A DNA stretch of 64,000 nucleotides from Cellulomonas avistercoris (GCF_014836445.1 NZ_JACSQV010000010.1:62001-126000); one strand, 5' to 3'; positions 1-10,023 are shown, numbered from the stretch's first letter. A program made the numbers and translations. Notes: generated from the sequence alone by a model not told the origin.

Positions 1-303
1 GGCGGCGCCACGAACCCCGAGCAGCTGTTCGCCGCCGGGTACGCCGCCTGCTTCCACAGCGCGCTGAAGACCGTGGCGCGGCGCGACCAGGTGACGTTCA
101 CGGACTCCGCGGTCACCGCCGAGGTCGGCATCGGCCCCACCGACGGCGGCGGGTTCGGGCTCGAGATCGCGCTGCGCGTCGAGCTCGGGGGCGTCGACCA
201 GGCGACGGCCGAGCGCCTCGTCGAGGCCGCGCACCAGGTGTGCCCCTACTCGAACGCGACGCGCGGCAACGTCCCGGTCACGCTCGAGACCGTGACCGCC
301 TGA
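1..303 (+). CDS. ohr: Organic hydroperoxide resistance protein (Ohr/OsmC family), 3' part
   Basis: This is the C-terminal 100 residues of a thiol peroxidase that reduces organic hydroperoxides in the cytoplasm. The frame is open from base 1, so the start lies upstream of the window. Two redox cysteines about 64 residues apart are visible, in the contexts AACFHS and [12 protein letters not shown], which is the canonical Ohr pair. The final GN-V-P-V-T-L pattern is also typical of Ohr. It converges on the Fur-family gene, and a strong hairpin lies just after its stop. Regulation cannot be judged because the promoter is outside the window. OsmC proper is the alternative, but the [10 protein letters not shown] motif favours Ohr. 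Confidence 0.9.
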   Translation, partial: GGATNPEQLFAAGYAACFHSALKTVARRDQVTFTDSAVTAEVGIGPTDGGGFGLEIALRVELGGVDQATAERLVEAAHQVCPYSNATRGNVPVTLETVTA

Positions 304-315
304 CGCACACGACGA

Positions 316-354
316 CCGCCGGGCGGGCGCTCAGCGCGCGTGCCCGCCCGGCGG
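316..354. terminator. Bidirectional hairpin terminator between ohr and the fur-like gene
   Basis: Bases 316-328 and 342-354 form a perfect 13-bp inverted repeat with a 13-nt loop, between two convergent genes. The stop codon of the minus-strand gene lies in the loop. There is no U-tract, as is common in high-GC actinobacteria, so the terminator role is inferred from structure and position. Confidence 0.65.
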
Positions 355-849
355 GTCACCCGTCACGCACGCCGCGCACAGCCCCGACAGCGCGACGTGC
401 GTCGGCTCGACGGTGAACCCGTCGCGGTCCAGCACGGCGCGGGCCACGTCGTCGAGCAGGTCGGCCGGCAGGTCCTGGACCGCACCGCACCGGCGGCACT
501 CGGCGTGCAGGTGCTCCCGGCCGCCGTGCGCCAGGTGGTAGGCCGTGCCGGTGCGCCGCACGTGGACGTGCTGGACGACCCCGAGGTCCGCGAGCGCGTC
601 GAGCGTCCGGTAGACCGTGGCGCGGTGGACCCCCGCGTCCAGGGCCGCCACCCGGCCGACGACCTCCTCCGCGCCGAGGTGCCCCCCGTCGCACGCCAGG
701 ACCGTCAGGACCGCGCGACGCGCGCGGGTCATGCGCTCACCGCGTGCCCGCAGCAGCACGCCGACGCGCTCGATGGTCGTCGCCGGGTCCGCGGCCACCG
801 CTCCCTCGGCCACGGTCGCCGCCGGCCGGCGGACCACCTCGCTCGTCAT
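331..849 (-). CDS. Fur-family metalloregulator (possibly Nur or Zur type)
   Basis: This 172-residue protein is a metal-responsive DNA-binding repressor of the Fur superfamily. The winged helix spans about residues 35-100, with the recognition-helix signature HRATVYRTL at 75-83. An H-x-H (113, 115) precedes the structural zinc cysteines C118/C121 and C158/C161. It carries an N-terminal extension of about 25 residues. It is divergent from a nickel/cobalt permease, so a nickel-sensing Nur role is plausible; Zur, Mur and PerR-like roles cannot be excluded from sequence alone. No clear Fur-family box was recognised in the 177-nt divergent region. Confidence 0.85.
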   Translation of the reverse strand: MTSEVVRRPAATVAEGAVAADPATTIERVGVLLRARGERMTRARRAVLTVLACDGGHLGAEEVVGRVAALDAGVHRATVYRTLDALADLGVVQHVHVRRTGTAYHLAHGGREHLHAECRRCGAVQDLPADLLDDVARAVLDRDGFTVEPTHVALSGLCAACVTGDPPGGHAR

Positions 850-984
850 CGATCCCGCCCCTCACGACGACGGCCGTCCGACCGTCCGGTTCACGGTGGT
901 CCCACTCTAGGACGGGCGGTCTGCCCGATGTCGCCCGTTCTGGTGCAGTCACGACCGTGTCGCAGTAGCGTGGCAAGCGGCGCA

Positions 985-1007
985 CGCACCCGATGCCCTC
1001 GGGTGCG
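985..1007 (+). promoter_or_regulatory. Perfect hairpin in the leader of the nickel/cobalt permease gene
   Basis: Bases 985-993 and 999-1007 form a perfect 9-bp stem with a 5-nt loop, ending 19 nt before the permease ATG and just upstream of its GGGGGAG ribosome-binding site. It could be an operator for the divergent Fur-family regulator or an RNA hairpin affecting translation. The sequence does not decide between these. Confidence 0.4.
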
Positions 1008-1026
1008 ACGCATCCGGGGGAGCGCC

Positions 1027-2160
1027 ATGACAGCGACGTCGAGCACGCGCACAGGGACGATCCGCGGCCGGGGCCGCCTGACCCGCGGCGAGTGGGTGTC
1101 GATCTCCGTCATGGCGGCGGTCGTGCTCGCGCTCACGGTCGTCGGCTGGGGCGTGCTCGTCCTGGTCGTCGCGCCCGCGCAGTACCAGGTCGACTCGACC
1201 ACGGTGTTCGGCGTCGGGCTGGGGCTGACCGCGTACACCCTGGGCATGCGGCACGCGTTCGACGCCGACCACATCGCCGCGATCGACAACACCACGCGCA
1301 AGCTCATGACCGACGGGCAGCGGCCCGTGTCCGTCGGCTTCTGGTTCTCGCTCGGGCACTCGAGCATCGTGTTCCTGCTGTGCGTGCTGCTCGCGCTCGG
1401 CGTGCGCGCGCTGGCGGGGCAGGTCGAGGACGAGTCGTCGACGCTGCAGCAGACCACCGGCATGATCGGCATCTCGGTGTCCGCGGTGTTCCTGCTCGTC
1501 ATCGGCGTCGTCAACCTCGTCGTGCTGCGCCAGATCCTCCAGGTGTTCCGGGACATGCGCGGCGGCGCGTACGACGAGGCGACGCTCGAGCAGCACCTGG
1601 CCAACCGCGGGCTGATGAACCGCATCCTGTCGGGCGCGACCAAGGCCGTCCGCAAGCCGTGGCACATGTACCCCGTGGGCCTGCTGTTCGGCCTGGGCTT
1701 CGACACCGCCACCGAGGTCTCGCTGCTCGTGCTCGCGGGCGGCGCCGCGGCGTTCGAGCTGCCCTGGTACGCGATCCTCACGCTGCCCGTGCTGTTCGCG
1801 GCGGGCATGACGCTGCTCGACTCGATCGACGGCTGCTTCATGAACTTCGCCTACGGGTGGGCGTTCTCGCAGCCCGTGCGCAAGGTCTACTACAACCTCA
1901 CGGTGACGGGGCTGTCGGTCGCGGTGGCGCTGCTCATCGGGGGCATCGAGGTGCTGTCCGTCGTCACCGAGAAGCTCGGCCTGGAGTCCGGCCCCGTGGC
2001 GTGGGTCGGCGGTCTCGACCTCGGCTACGTGGGCTTCCTCGTGGTCGGGCTGTTCGTCGCGACCTGGGCCGTCTCGCTCGCGGTGTGGCGCTTCGGACGC
2101 GTCGAGGAGCGCTGGACCGCGCACCTGCGACCCGCACCGGCGGTCACCGAGCGCGAGTGA
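1027..2160 (+). CDS. NiCoT-family nickel/cobalt permease
   Basis: This 377-residue membrane protein imports Ni2+ and/or Co2+ for metalloenzymes. It has the NiCoT signature RHAFDADHI (H76, D81, H82) in the second membrane segment, plus the family motifs FSLGHSSIV (107-115) and LGFDTATE. About eight hydrophobic segments are evident. ATG 1027 was chosen because GGGGGAG precedes it and the protein then begins with a short basic tail followed by a membrane segment. The frame stays open to base 340, but that extension is antisense to the Fur-like gene and lacks a membrane-protein composition. Control by the divergent metalloregulator is likely. Confidence 0.92.
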   Translation: MTATSSTRTGTIRGRGRLTRGEWVSISVMAAVVLALTVVGWGVLVLVVAPAQYQVDSTTVFGVGLGLTAYTLGMRHAFDADHIAAIDNTTRKLMTDGQRPVSVGFWFSLGHSSIVFLLCVLLALGVRALAGQVEDESSTLQQTTGMIGISVSAVFLLVIGVVNLVVLRQILQVFRDMRGGAYDEATLEQHLANRGLMNRILSGATKAVRKPWHMYPVGLLFGLGFDTATEVSLLVLAGGAAAFELPWYAILTLPVLFAAGMTLLDSIDGCFMNFAYGWAFSQPVRKVYYNLTVTGLSVAVALLIGGIEVLSVVTEKLGLESGPVAWVGGLDLGYVGFLVVGLFVATWAVSLAVWRFGRVEERWTAHLRPAPAVTERE

Positions 2161-2169
2161 GGCGCCGGG

Positions 2170-2865
2170 TCAGACCGCCGTGCCGGCCGCGCCGTCGGGC
2201 TCGAAGCGGTAGCCCATCCCCGCCTCCGTCAGCAGGTGGCGCGGGTGCGCCGGCACGGGCTCGAGCTTCTTGCGCAGCTGCGCGACGTACAGCCGCAGGT
2301 AGCCGGTGTCCGTGACGTGCTGCGACCCCCAGATCTCGGTCAGCAGGGTCTGGCGCGTCACGAGGCGGCCGGGGTGGCGCACCAGCCGCTCGAGCACCTG
2401 CCACTCGGTGGGCGTCAGGCGCACGTGCGCACCGTCGCGCAGCACGGTGCGGGCCGACAGGTCGACGGTCACGTCACCGAACCGCACGACGGGCGCGGCG
2501 TCCTCGTGCGCCGCCCGCCGGGTGAGCGCGCGGATGCGCGCGAGCACCTCCTCGATCGAGAACGGCTTGGTGACGTAGTCGTCGGCGCCCGCGTCGAGCG
2601 CCTCGACCTTGTCCGCCGCGCCCGTGCGCCCCGAGACGACGAGGATCGGCGCCTCGGACCAGCCCCGCACGGCGTGGATGACGTCGACGCCGTCGAGGCC
2701 GGGCATGCCGAGGTCGAGCATGAGGACGTCGGGCCGGTGGTCGATCGCGGCCGTGATGGCCTGCGGGCCCGACGTGGCGGTCACGACGTCGTACCCCTGC
2801 ACCGCGAGCGTGATCCGCAGCGCCCGCAGGATCTGCGGGTCGTCGTCCGCGACGAGGATCCTCAT
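2170..2865 (-). CDS. kdpE: KdpE, potassium-responsive response regulator
   Basis: This 231-residue OmpR/PhoB-type response regulator activates kdp transcription after phosphorylation by KdpD. The receiver domain (1-115) has the acidic triad D7-D8-D9 and phosphoacceptor D51 in LMLDLGMPG, with K103 region YVTKPF. The C-terminal winged helix (about 130-225) contains the typical LTPTEWQVLERLV motif. Its start overlaps the kdpD stop in a 4-nt ATGA-type junction, so it is translationally coupled and is the last gene of the kdp operon. Confidence 0.95.
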   Translation of the reverse strand: MRILVADDDPQILRALRITLAVQGYDVVTATSGPQAITAAIDHRPDVLMLDLGMPGLDGVDVIHAVRGWSEAPILVVSGRTGAADKVEALDAGADDYVTKPFSIEEVLARIRALTRRAAHEDAAPVVRFGDVTVDLSARTVLRDGAHVRLTPTEWQVLERLVRHPGRLVTRQTLLTEIWGSQHVTDTGYLRLYVAQLRKKLEPVPAHPRHLLTEAGMGYRFEPDGAAGTAV

Positions 2866-5372
2866 GCCGCCCCCTCCGTGCCGTCCGGCGCGACCTCGGG
2901 CAGCGCCACCACCATCGTCAGGCCGCCGCCCGGCGTGTCCTCGGGGGTCAGCGTGCCGCCCATGCCGGTGACGAACCCCTTGGACAGCGCGAGCCCGAGC
3001 CCCAGGCCGGTCGAGTTGTCGGTGTCCCCCAGCCGCTGGAACGGCACGAACACGTCGTCGCGACGCTCGCGCGGGATGCCGGGACCGTGGTCGACGACGC
3101 GGATCTGGACGGTACCCGCGAACGCGCTGGTCGCGACCCGCACGCGAGTGCCGGGCGGTGCGTGGCGCGTCGCGTTGGCCAGCAGGTTCACCACGACGCG
3201 CTGCAGCAGCACGGGGTCACCGACCACGGGCGGCACGTCGAGGTCCAGGTCCAGCCCGACCTCGTCCGGGCCCAGGCCCAGCTCGTCGAGCGCCACCAGG
3301 ACGACGTCGGCGGTGTCGACGTGCGCCCGCGCGAACGCCAGCACGCCCGCGTCGAGGCGGCTGACGTCGAGGAGGTCGGTCATCAAGGTCGCCAGGGCGC
3401 GCAGGCTCTCGTCGGCGGTGTCGAGCAGCTCGGCGTGGTCGGCGGCGCTGAGCCGCGCACCGCCCGTGCGCAGCCCGCCGACGGCCGCCGTCGCGGCGCT
3501 CAGCGGGCGACGCAGGTCGTGGCTGAGGGCCGAGAGCAGCGCGCTGCGCACGCGGTCGGACTCGGTGAGGTGGTCGACCTCGCTGGCGGCCGACGCGAGG
3601 TCGCTGTGCTCGAGCGCCGCGCGCAGCTGCACCGCGATGACGTTGAGCAGCCGCCGCTCGGAGGCCGCCAGCGCGGGGCCGTACAGCTCGAGCGCGGCGC
3701 GCTCGTCGACGGTCACGGTCGCGGACGGGTCGCCCGGCGGGACGTCGCCGTCCGACGCGAGCACCGTGCCGCCCGGGCTGCCACCGACGACGAGACGCGC
3801 GGCCGTCATGCCGAACGCCTCGCGTGCACGGCCGACGAGCGCCGCGACCGCGTCCTGCCCGCGCAGCACGCTGCCGGCGACCGTGGCCAGCAGCTCGGAC
3901 TCCGCCGCGGCGCGGTGCGCGGCCCGCGTGGTGCGCGCGGCGCGGTCCACCACGACGCTGACCAGCACCGCGATGACGACGTAGAGCAGCAGCGTGAGCA
4001 GCTGCACGGGGTCGGCCACGGTGACGGTCCGGTACGGCTCGACGAAGAAGTAGTCGATCGTCAGCCCGGACAGCACCGCGGCGTACACCGCGGGCCACGC
4101 CCCGCCGACCAGCGCGACCAGCACGACGAGCAGCTGGTAGGCCAGCACGTCGGTGCTCGCGGTGCCCTCGTCGCGCGTCGCGACGAGCAGCCACGTCAGC
4201 AGCGGCCCGCCGAGGACCGCGAGCGCGAACCCGGCCACGCGCCGCCGCAGCGTCAGCGCACCGCCGATGCGCGGCAGCGTCGGCCGCGCGCCGGCGGCGG
4301 CGTGGTTGACGACGTGCACGTCGATCTTGCCCGCCTCGCGCGTCACGGTCGCACCGATGCCCGGGCCGCTGAGCGCGGTGGCGAGCCAGCCGCGGCGGGA
4401 CACGCCGATGACGAGCTGCGTCGCGTCGACCGCGGTGGCGAACTCGACGAGCGCGCGCGGCACGTCGTCGCCGACGACCTGGTGGTACGTGCCGCCGAGC
4501 TGCTCGACGAGCGCCCGCTGGTGCGCCAGCGCGCCGGGCGCCGCACCGCGCAGCCCGTCCTGCCGCGTGACGTGCACGGCGAGCAGCTGCCCGCCGGCCG
4601 AGCGCGCGGCGATGCGCGCGCCGCGCCGGACGAGGGTCTCCCCCTCCGGCCCCCCGGTGAGCGTGACGACGACGCGCTCGCGCGCCTCCCACGGGCTGTC
4701 GATGCCGTGCTCGGTGCGGTAGTGCCGCAGCGCGGCGTCGACCTCGTCGGCCAGCCACAGCAGCGCGAGCTCGCGCAGCGCCGTGAGGTTGCCGAGCCGG
4801 AAGTAGTTCGACAGCGCCGCGTCGACGCGCTCGGCCGGGTACACGTACCCGCCCGCGAGCCGGTCGCGCAGCGCCTGGGGTGCGAGGTCGACGACCTCGA
4901 CCTGGTCGGCCGCGCGCAGCACGGCGTCCGGGATGGTCTCGCGCTGGACGACGCCGGTGATCTTCTCCACCACGTCGTTGAGGGACTCGATGTGCTGGAT
5001 GTTCACGGTCGAGACCACGTCGATCCCGGCGTCGAGCAGCGCGTCGACGTCCTGCCACCGCTTGGTGTGGGTCAGGCCCGGGGCGTTGGTGTGCGCCAGC
5101 TCGTCGACGAGAGCGACGTCGGGGTGGCGCCCGAGCACCGCCGCCAGGTCCAGGTCGGTCAGCTCGACGCCCCGGTGCTGCACGGTGCGCCGCGGCAGCA
5201 CCTCGAGCCCCTCGACCAGGGCGGCCGTCGCGGCGCGGCCGTGGGTCTCCACGACCGCGACCACGACGTCGCGCCCCTCGTCGCGCAGGCGGCGGCCCTC
5301 CTCGAGCATCGCGTACGTCTTACCGACGCCCGGTGCCGCACCGAGGAGGACGCGTAGCCGCCCGCGCGTCAT
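2862..5372 (-). CDS. kdpD: KdpD, osmosensitive potassium-channel sensor histidine kinase
   Basis: This 836-residue protein senses potassium limitation and phosphorylates KdpE. The N-terminal KdpD domain has Walker A GAAPGVGKT (11-19) and a DELAHTNAPG segment. A universal-stress-like domain follows, then four membrane segments near residues 410-510, a GAF-like region, and a histidine kinase core with the H-box SALSHDLRRPL, N-box NLLANATRHA and G-boxes GPGIP and GLGLGLAL. ATG 5372 lies 2 nt after the kdpC stop. The frame extends upstream to 5720, but that part is antisense-like shadow over kdpC. Length is close to that of E. coli KdpD. Confidence 0.95.
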   Translation of the reverse strand: MTRGRLRVLLGAAPGVGKTYAMLEEGRRLRDEGRDVVVAVVETHGRAATAALVEGLEVLPRRTVQHRGVELTDLDLAAVLGRHPDVALVDELAHTNAPGLTHTKRWQDVDALLDAGIDVVSTVNIQHIESLNDVVEKITGVVQRETIPDAVLRAADQVEVVDLAPQALRDRLAGGYVYPAERVDAALSNYFRLGNLTALRELALLWLADEVDAALRHYRTEHGIDSPWEARERVVVTLTGGPEGETLVRRGARIAARSAGGQLLAVHVTRQDGLRGAAPGALAHQRALVEQLGGTYHQVVGDDVPRALVEFATAVDATQLVIGVSRRGWLATALSGPGIGATVTREAGKIDVHVVNHAAAGARPTLPRIGGALTLRRRVAGFALAVLGGPLLTWLLVATRDEGTASTDVLAYQLLVVLVALVGGAWPAVYAAVLSGLTIDYFFVEPYRTVTVADPVQLLTLLLYVVIAVLVSVVVDRAARTTRAAHRAAAESELLATVAGSVLRGQDAVAALVGRAREAFGMTAARLVVGGSPGGTVLASDGDVPPGDPSATVTVDERAALELYGPALAASERRLLNVIAVQLRAALEHSDLASAASEVDHLTESDRVRSALLSALSHDLRRPLSAATAAVGGLRTGGARLSAADHAELLDTADESLRALATLMTDLLDVSRLDAGVLAFARAHVDTADVVLVALDELGLGPDEVGLDLDLDVPPVVGDPVLLQRVVVNLLANATRHAPPGTRVRVATSAFAGTVQIRVVDHGPGIPRERRDDVFVPFQRLGDTDNSTGLGLGLALSKGFVTGMGGTLTPEDTPGGGLTMVVALPEVAPDGTEGAA

Positions 5373-5374
5373 GC

Positions 5375-5986
5375 TCAGCCCTCCAGGTCGTCGAGGGCGA
5401 GGTTGAGCCGCAGCACGTTGACGGTCGGTTCGCCCACGAAGCCCAGGCCGCGTGCCCCAGTGTGCCGCTCGACGAGGTCCGCGACGGACGCCTCGCCCAG
5501 ACCGCGCGCGTCGGCCACCCGTGCGACCTGCAGCGCGGCGTACGCCGGGCTGATGTGCGGGTCCAGGCCCGACGACGACGCGGTCACCGCGTCGGCCGGC
5601 ACGTCGGTGGGGTCGACGCCCTCGAGCACGGCCACCTGCGCGCGGCGCTCCTCGATCGCGGCGACCAGGTCGGGGTTCTCCGGGCCGAGGTTGGACCCCG
5701 ACGACGCGCCCGCGTCCCACCCGTCGCCCGCGGCCGACGGCCGGGACTGGAAGTACTGCGGCAGCGCGGCGCCGTCGGCGTCCGTGAAGCCCTGGCCGAT
5801 CAGCGCGGAGCCCACGACGGTGCCGTCGGCCCCCGTGACGAGGGAACCGTCGGCCTGGGCCGGCGCGACGAGCCGGGCCGCGCCCGTGACGACGGCCGTG
5901 TAGCCGACGACGGCGAGCGTGAGGACGAGCGTCGCGCGGGTCGCGACCGCCAGGGTGCGGCCGACGCCGCGGGTCGTGGTGGACAT
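5375..5986 (-). CDS. kdpC: KdpC, potassium-transporting ATPase subunit C
   Basis: This 203-residue subunit stabilises the KdpFABC complex and assists ATP binding. It has one N-terminal membrane segment (about 14-36), then the typical extracytoplasmic KdpC sequence with [38 protein letters not shown] and a C-terminal [13 protein letters not shown] 5986 begins a normal KdpC; the frame is open 51 codons further upstream but there it overlaps kdpB. The gene sits between kdpB and kdpD with very short gaps. Confidence 0.95.
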   Translation of the reverse strand: MSTTTRGVGRTLAVATRATLVLTLAVVGYTAVVTGAARLVAPAQADGSLVTGADGTVVGSALIGQGFTDADGAALPQYFQSRPSAAGDGWDAGASSGSNLGPENPDLVAAIEERRAQVAVLEGVDPTDVPADAVTASSSGLDPHISPAYAALQVARVADARGLGEASVADLVERHTGARGLGFVGEPTVNVLRLNLALDDLEG

Positions 5987-6002
5987 GTGCGGTGACTCCA
6001 TC

Positions 6003-8159
6003 TCAGTAGCCGGGGATGAGGCGGACGACCAGGTCGATGAGCCAGATGCCCACGAACGGCGCGACGACACCGCCGACCCCGTAGACCAGCAGGTTGCGCC
6101 CGAGGATCGCCGAGGCGTCGAGGGGCCGGTACCGCACACCGCGCAGGGCGAGCGGGATGAGCGCCACGATGACCAGCGCGTTGAAGACGATCGCGGACAG
6201 CACGGCCGACGACGGCGAGCTCAGACCCATGACGTTGAGGGCCTGCAGGCCCGGGAACACGCCCATGAACATCGCGGGGATGATCGCGAAGTACTTGGCG
6301 ACGTCGTTGGCGATCGAGAACGTCGTCAGGGCACCGCGCGTGATGAGCAGCTGCTTGCCGATGCGCACGACGTCGATGAGCTTGGTCGGGTCCGAGTCGA
6401 GGTCGACCATGTTGCCGGCCTCCTTCGCGGCCGACGTGCCCGAGTTCATGGCCATGCCCACGTCCGCCTGCGCGAGGGCCGGGGCGTCGTTGGTGCCGTC
6501 GCCCGTCATCGCGACCAGGTGACCGCCGTCCTGCTCCTTGCGGATCAGCGCGAGCTTGTCCTCGGGCGTGGCCTCGGCGAGGAAGTCGTCGACGCCGGCC
6601 TCGGCCGCGATGGCGCGCGCGGTCAGGGGGTTGTCGCCCGTGACCATCACGGTGCGGATCCCCATGGCCCGCAGCTCGGCGAACCGCTGGGCGAGCCCCT
6701 CCTTGACGACGTCCTTGAGGTGCACGACGCCGAGCACGCGGCCGGGCTGCCCCGGCGCCCTGACCGCGACGACCAGCGGCGTGCCGCCGGACTGCGCGAC
6801 GTGCTCGACGGCGGCCGTCATCTCGGCGCGCAGGTCGTCGGCCAGGGGCGTGCCACCCTCCTCGAGCCACGCGGTGACGGCCGAGCCGGCGCCCTTGCGG
6901 ATCTGCGTGCCGTCCGGCTCGTCCAGGCCCGACATCCGGGTCTGGGCGGTGAACGGCACGACCTCGCCGGGCACGCCCTGCCCCACGTCGACGCCGTCGC
7001 GGCGCGCGAGGTCCACGATCGACGTGCCCTCGGGGGTGGGGTCGGCCAGCGACGACACCGCGGCGGCCCGCACGAGCTCGGCCTGCGGCGTGCCGCCCAG
7101 CGCGAGGAACTCCGCTGCCTGCCGGTTGCCGTAGGTGATCGTGCCGGTCTTGTCGAGCAGCAGCGTCGTCACGTCACCGGCGGCCTCGACGGCGCGCCCG
7201 GACATCGCGAGCACGTTGTGCTGCACGAGCCGGTCCATGCCTGCGATGCCGATGGCGGAGAGCAGCGCGCCGATCGTCGTCGGGATCAGGCACACGAGCA
7301 GCGCGACGAGCACCGCCACGCTCACCGGCGCCGCCGCGTACGACGCGATCGGGTTGAGCGTGAGCGCCACGACGACGAACACGATCGACAGCGACGCCAG
7401 CAGGATCGACAGGGCGATCTCGTTGGGGGTCTTCTGCCGGCTCGCGCCCTCGACCAGCGCGATCATCCGGTCGACGAACGTCTCACCGGGCTGGGAGGTG
7501 ATGCGCACGACGATCCGGTCGGACAGCACGCGCGTCCCGCCCGTCACCGCGGAGCGGTCGCCGCCGGACTCCCGGATCACGGGGGCGGACTCCCCCGTGA
7601 TCGCGGACTCGTCGACCGACGCGATGCCGTGGACGATCTCACCGTCCCCCGGCACCAGCTCGCCCGCGGTGACCACGACGACGTCGCCGAGCCGCAGGTC
7701 CGCCGACGACACCTCGACGAGCCGCGCCCGCGTCGCGTCGGGGTCGCCGACCTCGTCGTACGTCGCGACCTGGTGCGCGGCGGTGGCCGTGCGGGTGCGG
7801 CGCAGGGAGTCGGCCTGCGCCTTGCCGCGCCCCTCGGCGACGGACTCGGCGAGGTTGGCGAACACCACGGTGAGCCACAGGACGACCGCGATGACGGCCG
7901 TGAACGAGCCCGGCACGTCGGTGCCGCCGGACTGCGCCGGCCCGCCGACGAACGGCTCCACGACGGCGAGCACGGAGGTCAGGGCGGCCCCGACCCACAC
8001 GATGAACATCACCGGGTTGCGCCACATGCCGCGCGGGTCGAGCTTGCGGAACGCACCGGGCAGGGCCGCGCGGACCTGCCCCCAGGTGAACGCGCCCTGC
8101 GGGGTGGGTGCCGGTGCCGATGCGGCCGGCGCGGTCGGTCGGACGAGGGTGGTGGACAT
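6003..8159 (-). CDS. kdpB: KdpB, potassium-transporting P-type ATPase catalytic subunit
   Basis: This 718-residue P-type ATPase hydrolyses ATP to drive high-affinity K+ uptake through KdpA. The actuator TGE motif is T188-E190, the phosphorylated aspartate is D336 in DKTGT, and the nucleotide and hinge motifs KGAGSAV, GDNPLTA and [18 protein letters not shown] are intact. Seven membrane segments fit the family. ATG 8159 overlaps the kdpA stop by one base (TGATG), so the two are translationally coupled. Confidence 0.97.
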   Translation of the reverse strand: MSTTLVRPTAPAASAPAPTPQGAFTWGQVRAALPGAFRKLDPRGMWRNPVMFIVWVGAALTSVLAVVEPFVGGPAQSGGTDVPGSFTAVIAVVLWLTVVFANLAESVAEGRGKAQADSLRRTRTATAAHQVATYDEVGDPDATRARLVEVSSADLRLGDVVVVTAGELVPGDGEIVHGIASVDESAITGESAPVIRESGGDRSAVTGGTRVLSDRIVVRITSQPGETFVDRMIALVEGASRQKTPNEIALSILLASLSIVFVVVALTLNPIASYAAAPVSVAVLVALLVCLIPTTIGALLSAIGIAGMDRLVQHNVLAMSGRAVEAAGDVTTLLLDKTGTITYGNRQAAEFLALGGTPQAELVRAAAVSSLADPTPEGTSIVDLARRDGVDVGQGVPGEVVPFTAQTRMSGLDEPDGTQIRKGAGSAVTAWLEEGGTPLADDLRAEMTAAVEHVAQSGGTPLVVAVRAPGQPGRVLGVVHLKDVVKEGLAQRFAELRAMGIRTVMVTGDNPLTARAIAAEAGVDDFLAEATPEDKLALIRKEQDGGHLVAMTGDGTNDAPALAQADVGMAMNSGTSAAKEAGNMVDLDSDPTKLIDVVRIGKQLLITRGALTTFSIANDVAKYFAIIPAMFMGVFPGLQALNVMGLSSPSSAVLSAIVFNALVIVALIPLALRGVRYRPLDASAILGRNLLVYGVGGVVAPFVGIWLIDLVVRLIPGY

Positions 8160-9832
8160 CAGATCAGCCCTTCCGCCAGGGGACCCAGCGCGAGAACGGG
8201 GAAGTAGGTCAGTGCCGTGAGGATCACGACGACGCCCGCGAGCAGCCCGACGAACTGCGGGCGGTGCGTGGGCAGCGTCCCGGCGCTCGTCGGCACCTTG
8301 TCCTGCTGCGCGAGCGACCCGGCGAGCGCCAGGACGAGCACGACGGGCACGAAACGGCCCAGCAGGATCGCGACGCCGAGCGCGGTGTTCAGCCAGGGCG
8401 TGTTGGCGGTGATGCCGGCGAAGGCGGAGCCGTTGTTGTTGGCCGCGGACGTGAAGGCGTAGAGCACCTCGGACATGCCGTGCACGCCGGGGTTCCAGAT
8501 GGACGTGCCCTCGACGCTGTCGCGCAGCGCCGGGACGGCGAAGCTCAGCGCGGTGCCCGCGAGCACGAGCGTGGGCGTCACCAGGATGTAGAGGCTGGCC
8601 AGCTTGATCTCGCGCGGGCCGATCTTCTTGCCCAGGTACTCCGGCGTGCGGCCCACGAGCAGGCCGGCGACGAACACCGCGACGACCGCGAGGACGAGCA
8701 TCCCGTACAGGCCGGACCCGACGCCGCCGGGCGCGACCTCGCCGAGCATCATGTTGAGCATCGGCAGCATGCCGCCCAGCGCGGTGTACGAGTCGTGCAT
8801 CGAGTTGACCGCACCCGTCGACGTGCCGGTGCCCGTCGTCGCGAACAGCGCGGTCCACACGATCCCGAAGCGCGTCTCCTTGCCCTCGGTCGCGGCGCCC
8901 GCGAGCTGCGGGGCGGTGCCCATGGCGGCGGACTCGAGCGCGACCAGCGCCACGAACGAGACCGTGAACAGCGCCGCCATCGTGCCGGCGATCGCGTAGC
9001 CCTGGCGGTGGTCGCCGACCATGCGGCCGAACGTGCGCGGCAGGCAGAACGGGATCACGAGCATGAGCAGGATCTGCAGCAGGTTGGTCCACTGCGTCGG
9101 GTTCTCGAACGGGTGCGCGGAGTTCGCGTTGTAGAACCCGCCGCCGTTGGTGCCGAGCAGCTTGATCGCCTCCTGCGAGGCCACGGGCCCGCCGGGGATG
9201 CTCTGGGTGCCGCCCGCGAGCGTCGTGACGTCGGTGAAGCCCGCGACGTTCTGCACCACGCCGCCCACGACGAGCGCGAGCGCCGCCACGGCCGCGACGG
9301 GCAGCAGGATGCGCAGGAAGCCGCGCACCAGGTCGACCCAGAAGTTGCCGATCGTCCCGGAGCGCCGGTACGCGAACCCCCGGACGAGCGCGACGGCGAC
9401 GGCCATGCCGACGGCGGCCGAGACGAAGTTCTGCACGGCCAGGCCGGCGGTCTGCACGGTGTAGCCGAGCGTGACCTCCGGCGAGTACGACTGCCAGTTG
9501 GTGTTGCCGACGAACGACGCCGCGGTGTTGAACGACAGGTGCTCCGACGGCGCGGGCAGCCCGAGCGACCACGGCAGCCACTGCTGCGTGCGCTGCAGCG
9601 CGTAGACGACGACCATCCCGACGAACGAGAAGGCCAGCACGCTGCGCAGGTAGGTGGGCCACGTCTGCTCGGTGCGCGGGGCCACGCCGAGCACGCGGTA
9701 CAGGCCGCGCTCGACCTTCCCGTCGCGGTCGGTGCTGTAGACGTGCGCCATGTGGTCGCCGAACGGGCGGTACAGCGCGGCCAGGACGAGCAGGACCGCT
9801 CCGAGGCTCAGGAGCGTCGTCAGCGCCGTCAT
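8159..9832 (-). CDS. kdpA: KdpA, potassium-binding and translocating subunit
   Basis: This 557-residue subunit is the potassium channel-like part of the Kdp pump, related to SKT-type K+ channels. It has about ten membrane segments and filter-like loops, including [27 protein letters not shown] and [11 protein letters not shown], all typical of KdpA. Its ATG overlaps the kdpF stop by one base. Length matches E. coli KdpA (557 residues). Confidence 0.97.
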   Translation of the reverse strand: MTALTTLLSLGAVLLVLAALYRPFGDHMAHVYSTDRDGKVERGLYRVLGVAPRTEQTWPTYLRSVLAFSFVGMVVVYALQRTQQWLPWSLGLPAPSEHLSFNTAASFVGNTNWQSYSPEVTLGYTVQTAGLAVQNFVSAAVGMAVAVALVRGFAYRRSGTIGNFWVDLVRGFLRILLPVAAVAALALVVGGVVQNVAGFTDVTTLAGGTQSIPGGPVASQEAIKLLGTNGGGFYNANSAHPFENPTQWTNLLQILLMLVIPFCLPRTFGRMVGDHRQGYAIAGTMAALFTVSFVALVALESAAMGTAPQLAGAATEGKETRFGIVWTALFATTGTGTSTGAVNSMHDSYTALGGMLPMLNMMLGEVAPGGVGSGLYGMLVLAVVAVFVAGLLVGRTPEYLGKKIGPREIKLASLYILVTPTLVLAGTALSFAVPALRDSVEGTSIWNPGVHGMSEVLYAFTSAANNNGSAFAGITANTPWLNTALGVAILLGRFVPVVLVLALAGSLAQQDKVPTSAGTLPTHRPQFVGLLAGVVVILTALTYFPVLALGPLAEGLI

Positions 9833-9921
9833 CAGAACCGCTCCGGCTTCACGAGCGCGACGACGAGGTAGACGATCCCGGCGACGGCGAGGACGGCTGC
9901 GGTGAGCTCCACGACGATCAC
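9832..9921 (-). CDS. kdpF: KdpF, small stabilising subunit
   Basis: This 29-residue single-span membrane peptide begins with GTG and ends in VALVKPERF; the Y-x-x-x-A-L-x-x-PE-F ending is diagnostic of KdpF, which stabilises the Kdp complex. It is coupled on both sides: its GTG overlaps the stop of the preceding small ORF by 4 nt (GTGA) and its stop overlaps the kdpA ATG by 1 nt. A longer frame reading through from further upstream exists but is not needed. Confidence 0.88.
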   Translation of the reverse strand: MIVVELTAAVLAVAGIVYLVVALVKPERF

Positions 9922-10001
9922 AGCTTCTCCACCGCCTTGCCGATCCAGGCGGTCAGCGCGAACACGGTGACCGTGCCGAGCAGGTAGACGATGTCGAGCA
10001 C
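9918..10001 (-). CDS. Small hydrophobic peptide coupled upstream of kdpF
   Basis: This 27-residue ORF starts at GTG 10001, six bases after GGAG. It reads as one hydrophobic segment containing [15 protein letters not shown], followed by a basic amphipathic tail GKAVEKL. Its stop overlaps the kdpF GTG by 4 nt, which supports real translation. An upstream GTG at 10013 is possible but lacks a ribosome-binding site. It resembles neither KdpF nor KdpA, so it may be an accessory Kdp micropeptide or a coupling leader ORF. The function is unknown. Confidence 0.55.
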   Translation of the reverse strand: MLDIVYLLGTVTVFALTAWIGKAVEKL

Positions 10002-10023
10002 GCCGATCTCCACTTCGCAGGCT

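Noticed and set aside
340..1026. A 229-codon N-terminal extension of the nickel permease frame
   Set aside because: It runs antisense through the Fur-family gene, is very Arg-rich, and ATG 1027 has a proper ribosome-binding site.
3087..5357. A 756-codon open frame on the plus strand opposite kdpD
   Set aside because: Composition is Arg/Gly/Ala/His-rich without any domain, typical of the antisense frame of a GC-rich gene; kdpD motifs on the minus strand are all intact.
5919..8207. A 762-codon plus-strand open frame opposite kdpB and kdpC
   Set aside because: Low-complexity His/Arg/Asp-rich translation with no recognisable fold; it is a shadow of kdpB.
6003..9662. A 1219-codon minus-strand frame that would join kdpB to sequence upstream
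   Set aside because: Everything before the methionine at 8159 is an out-of-frame reading of kdpA; KdpB has a normal start there.
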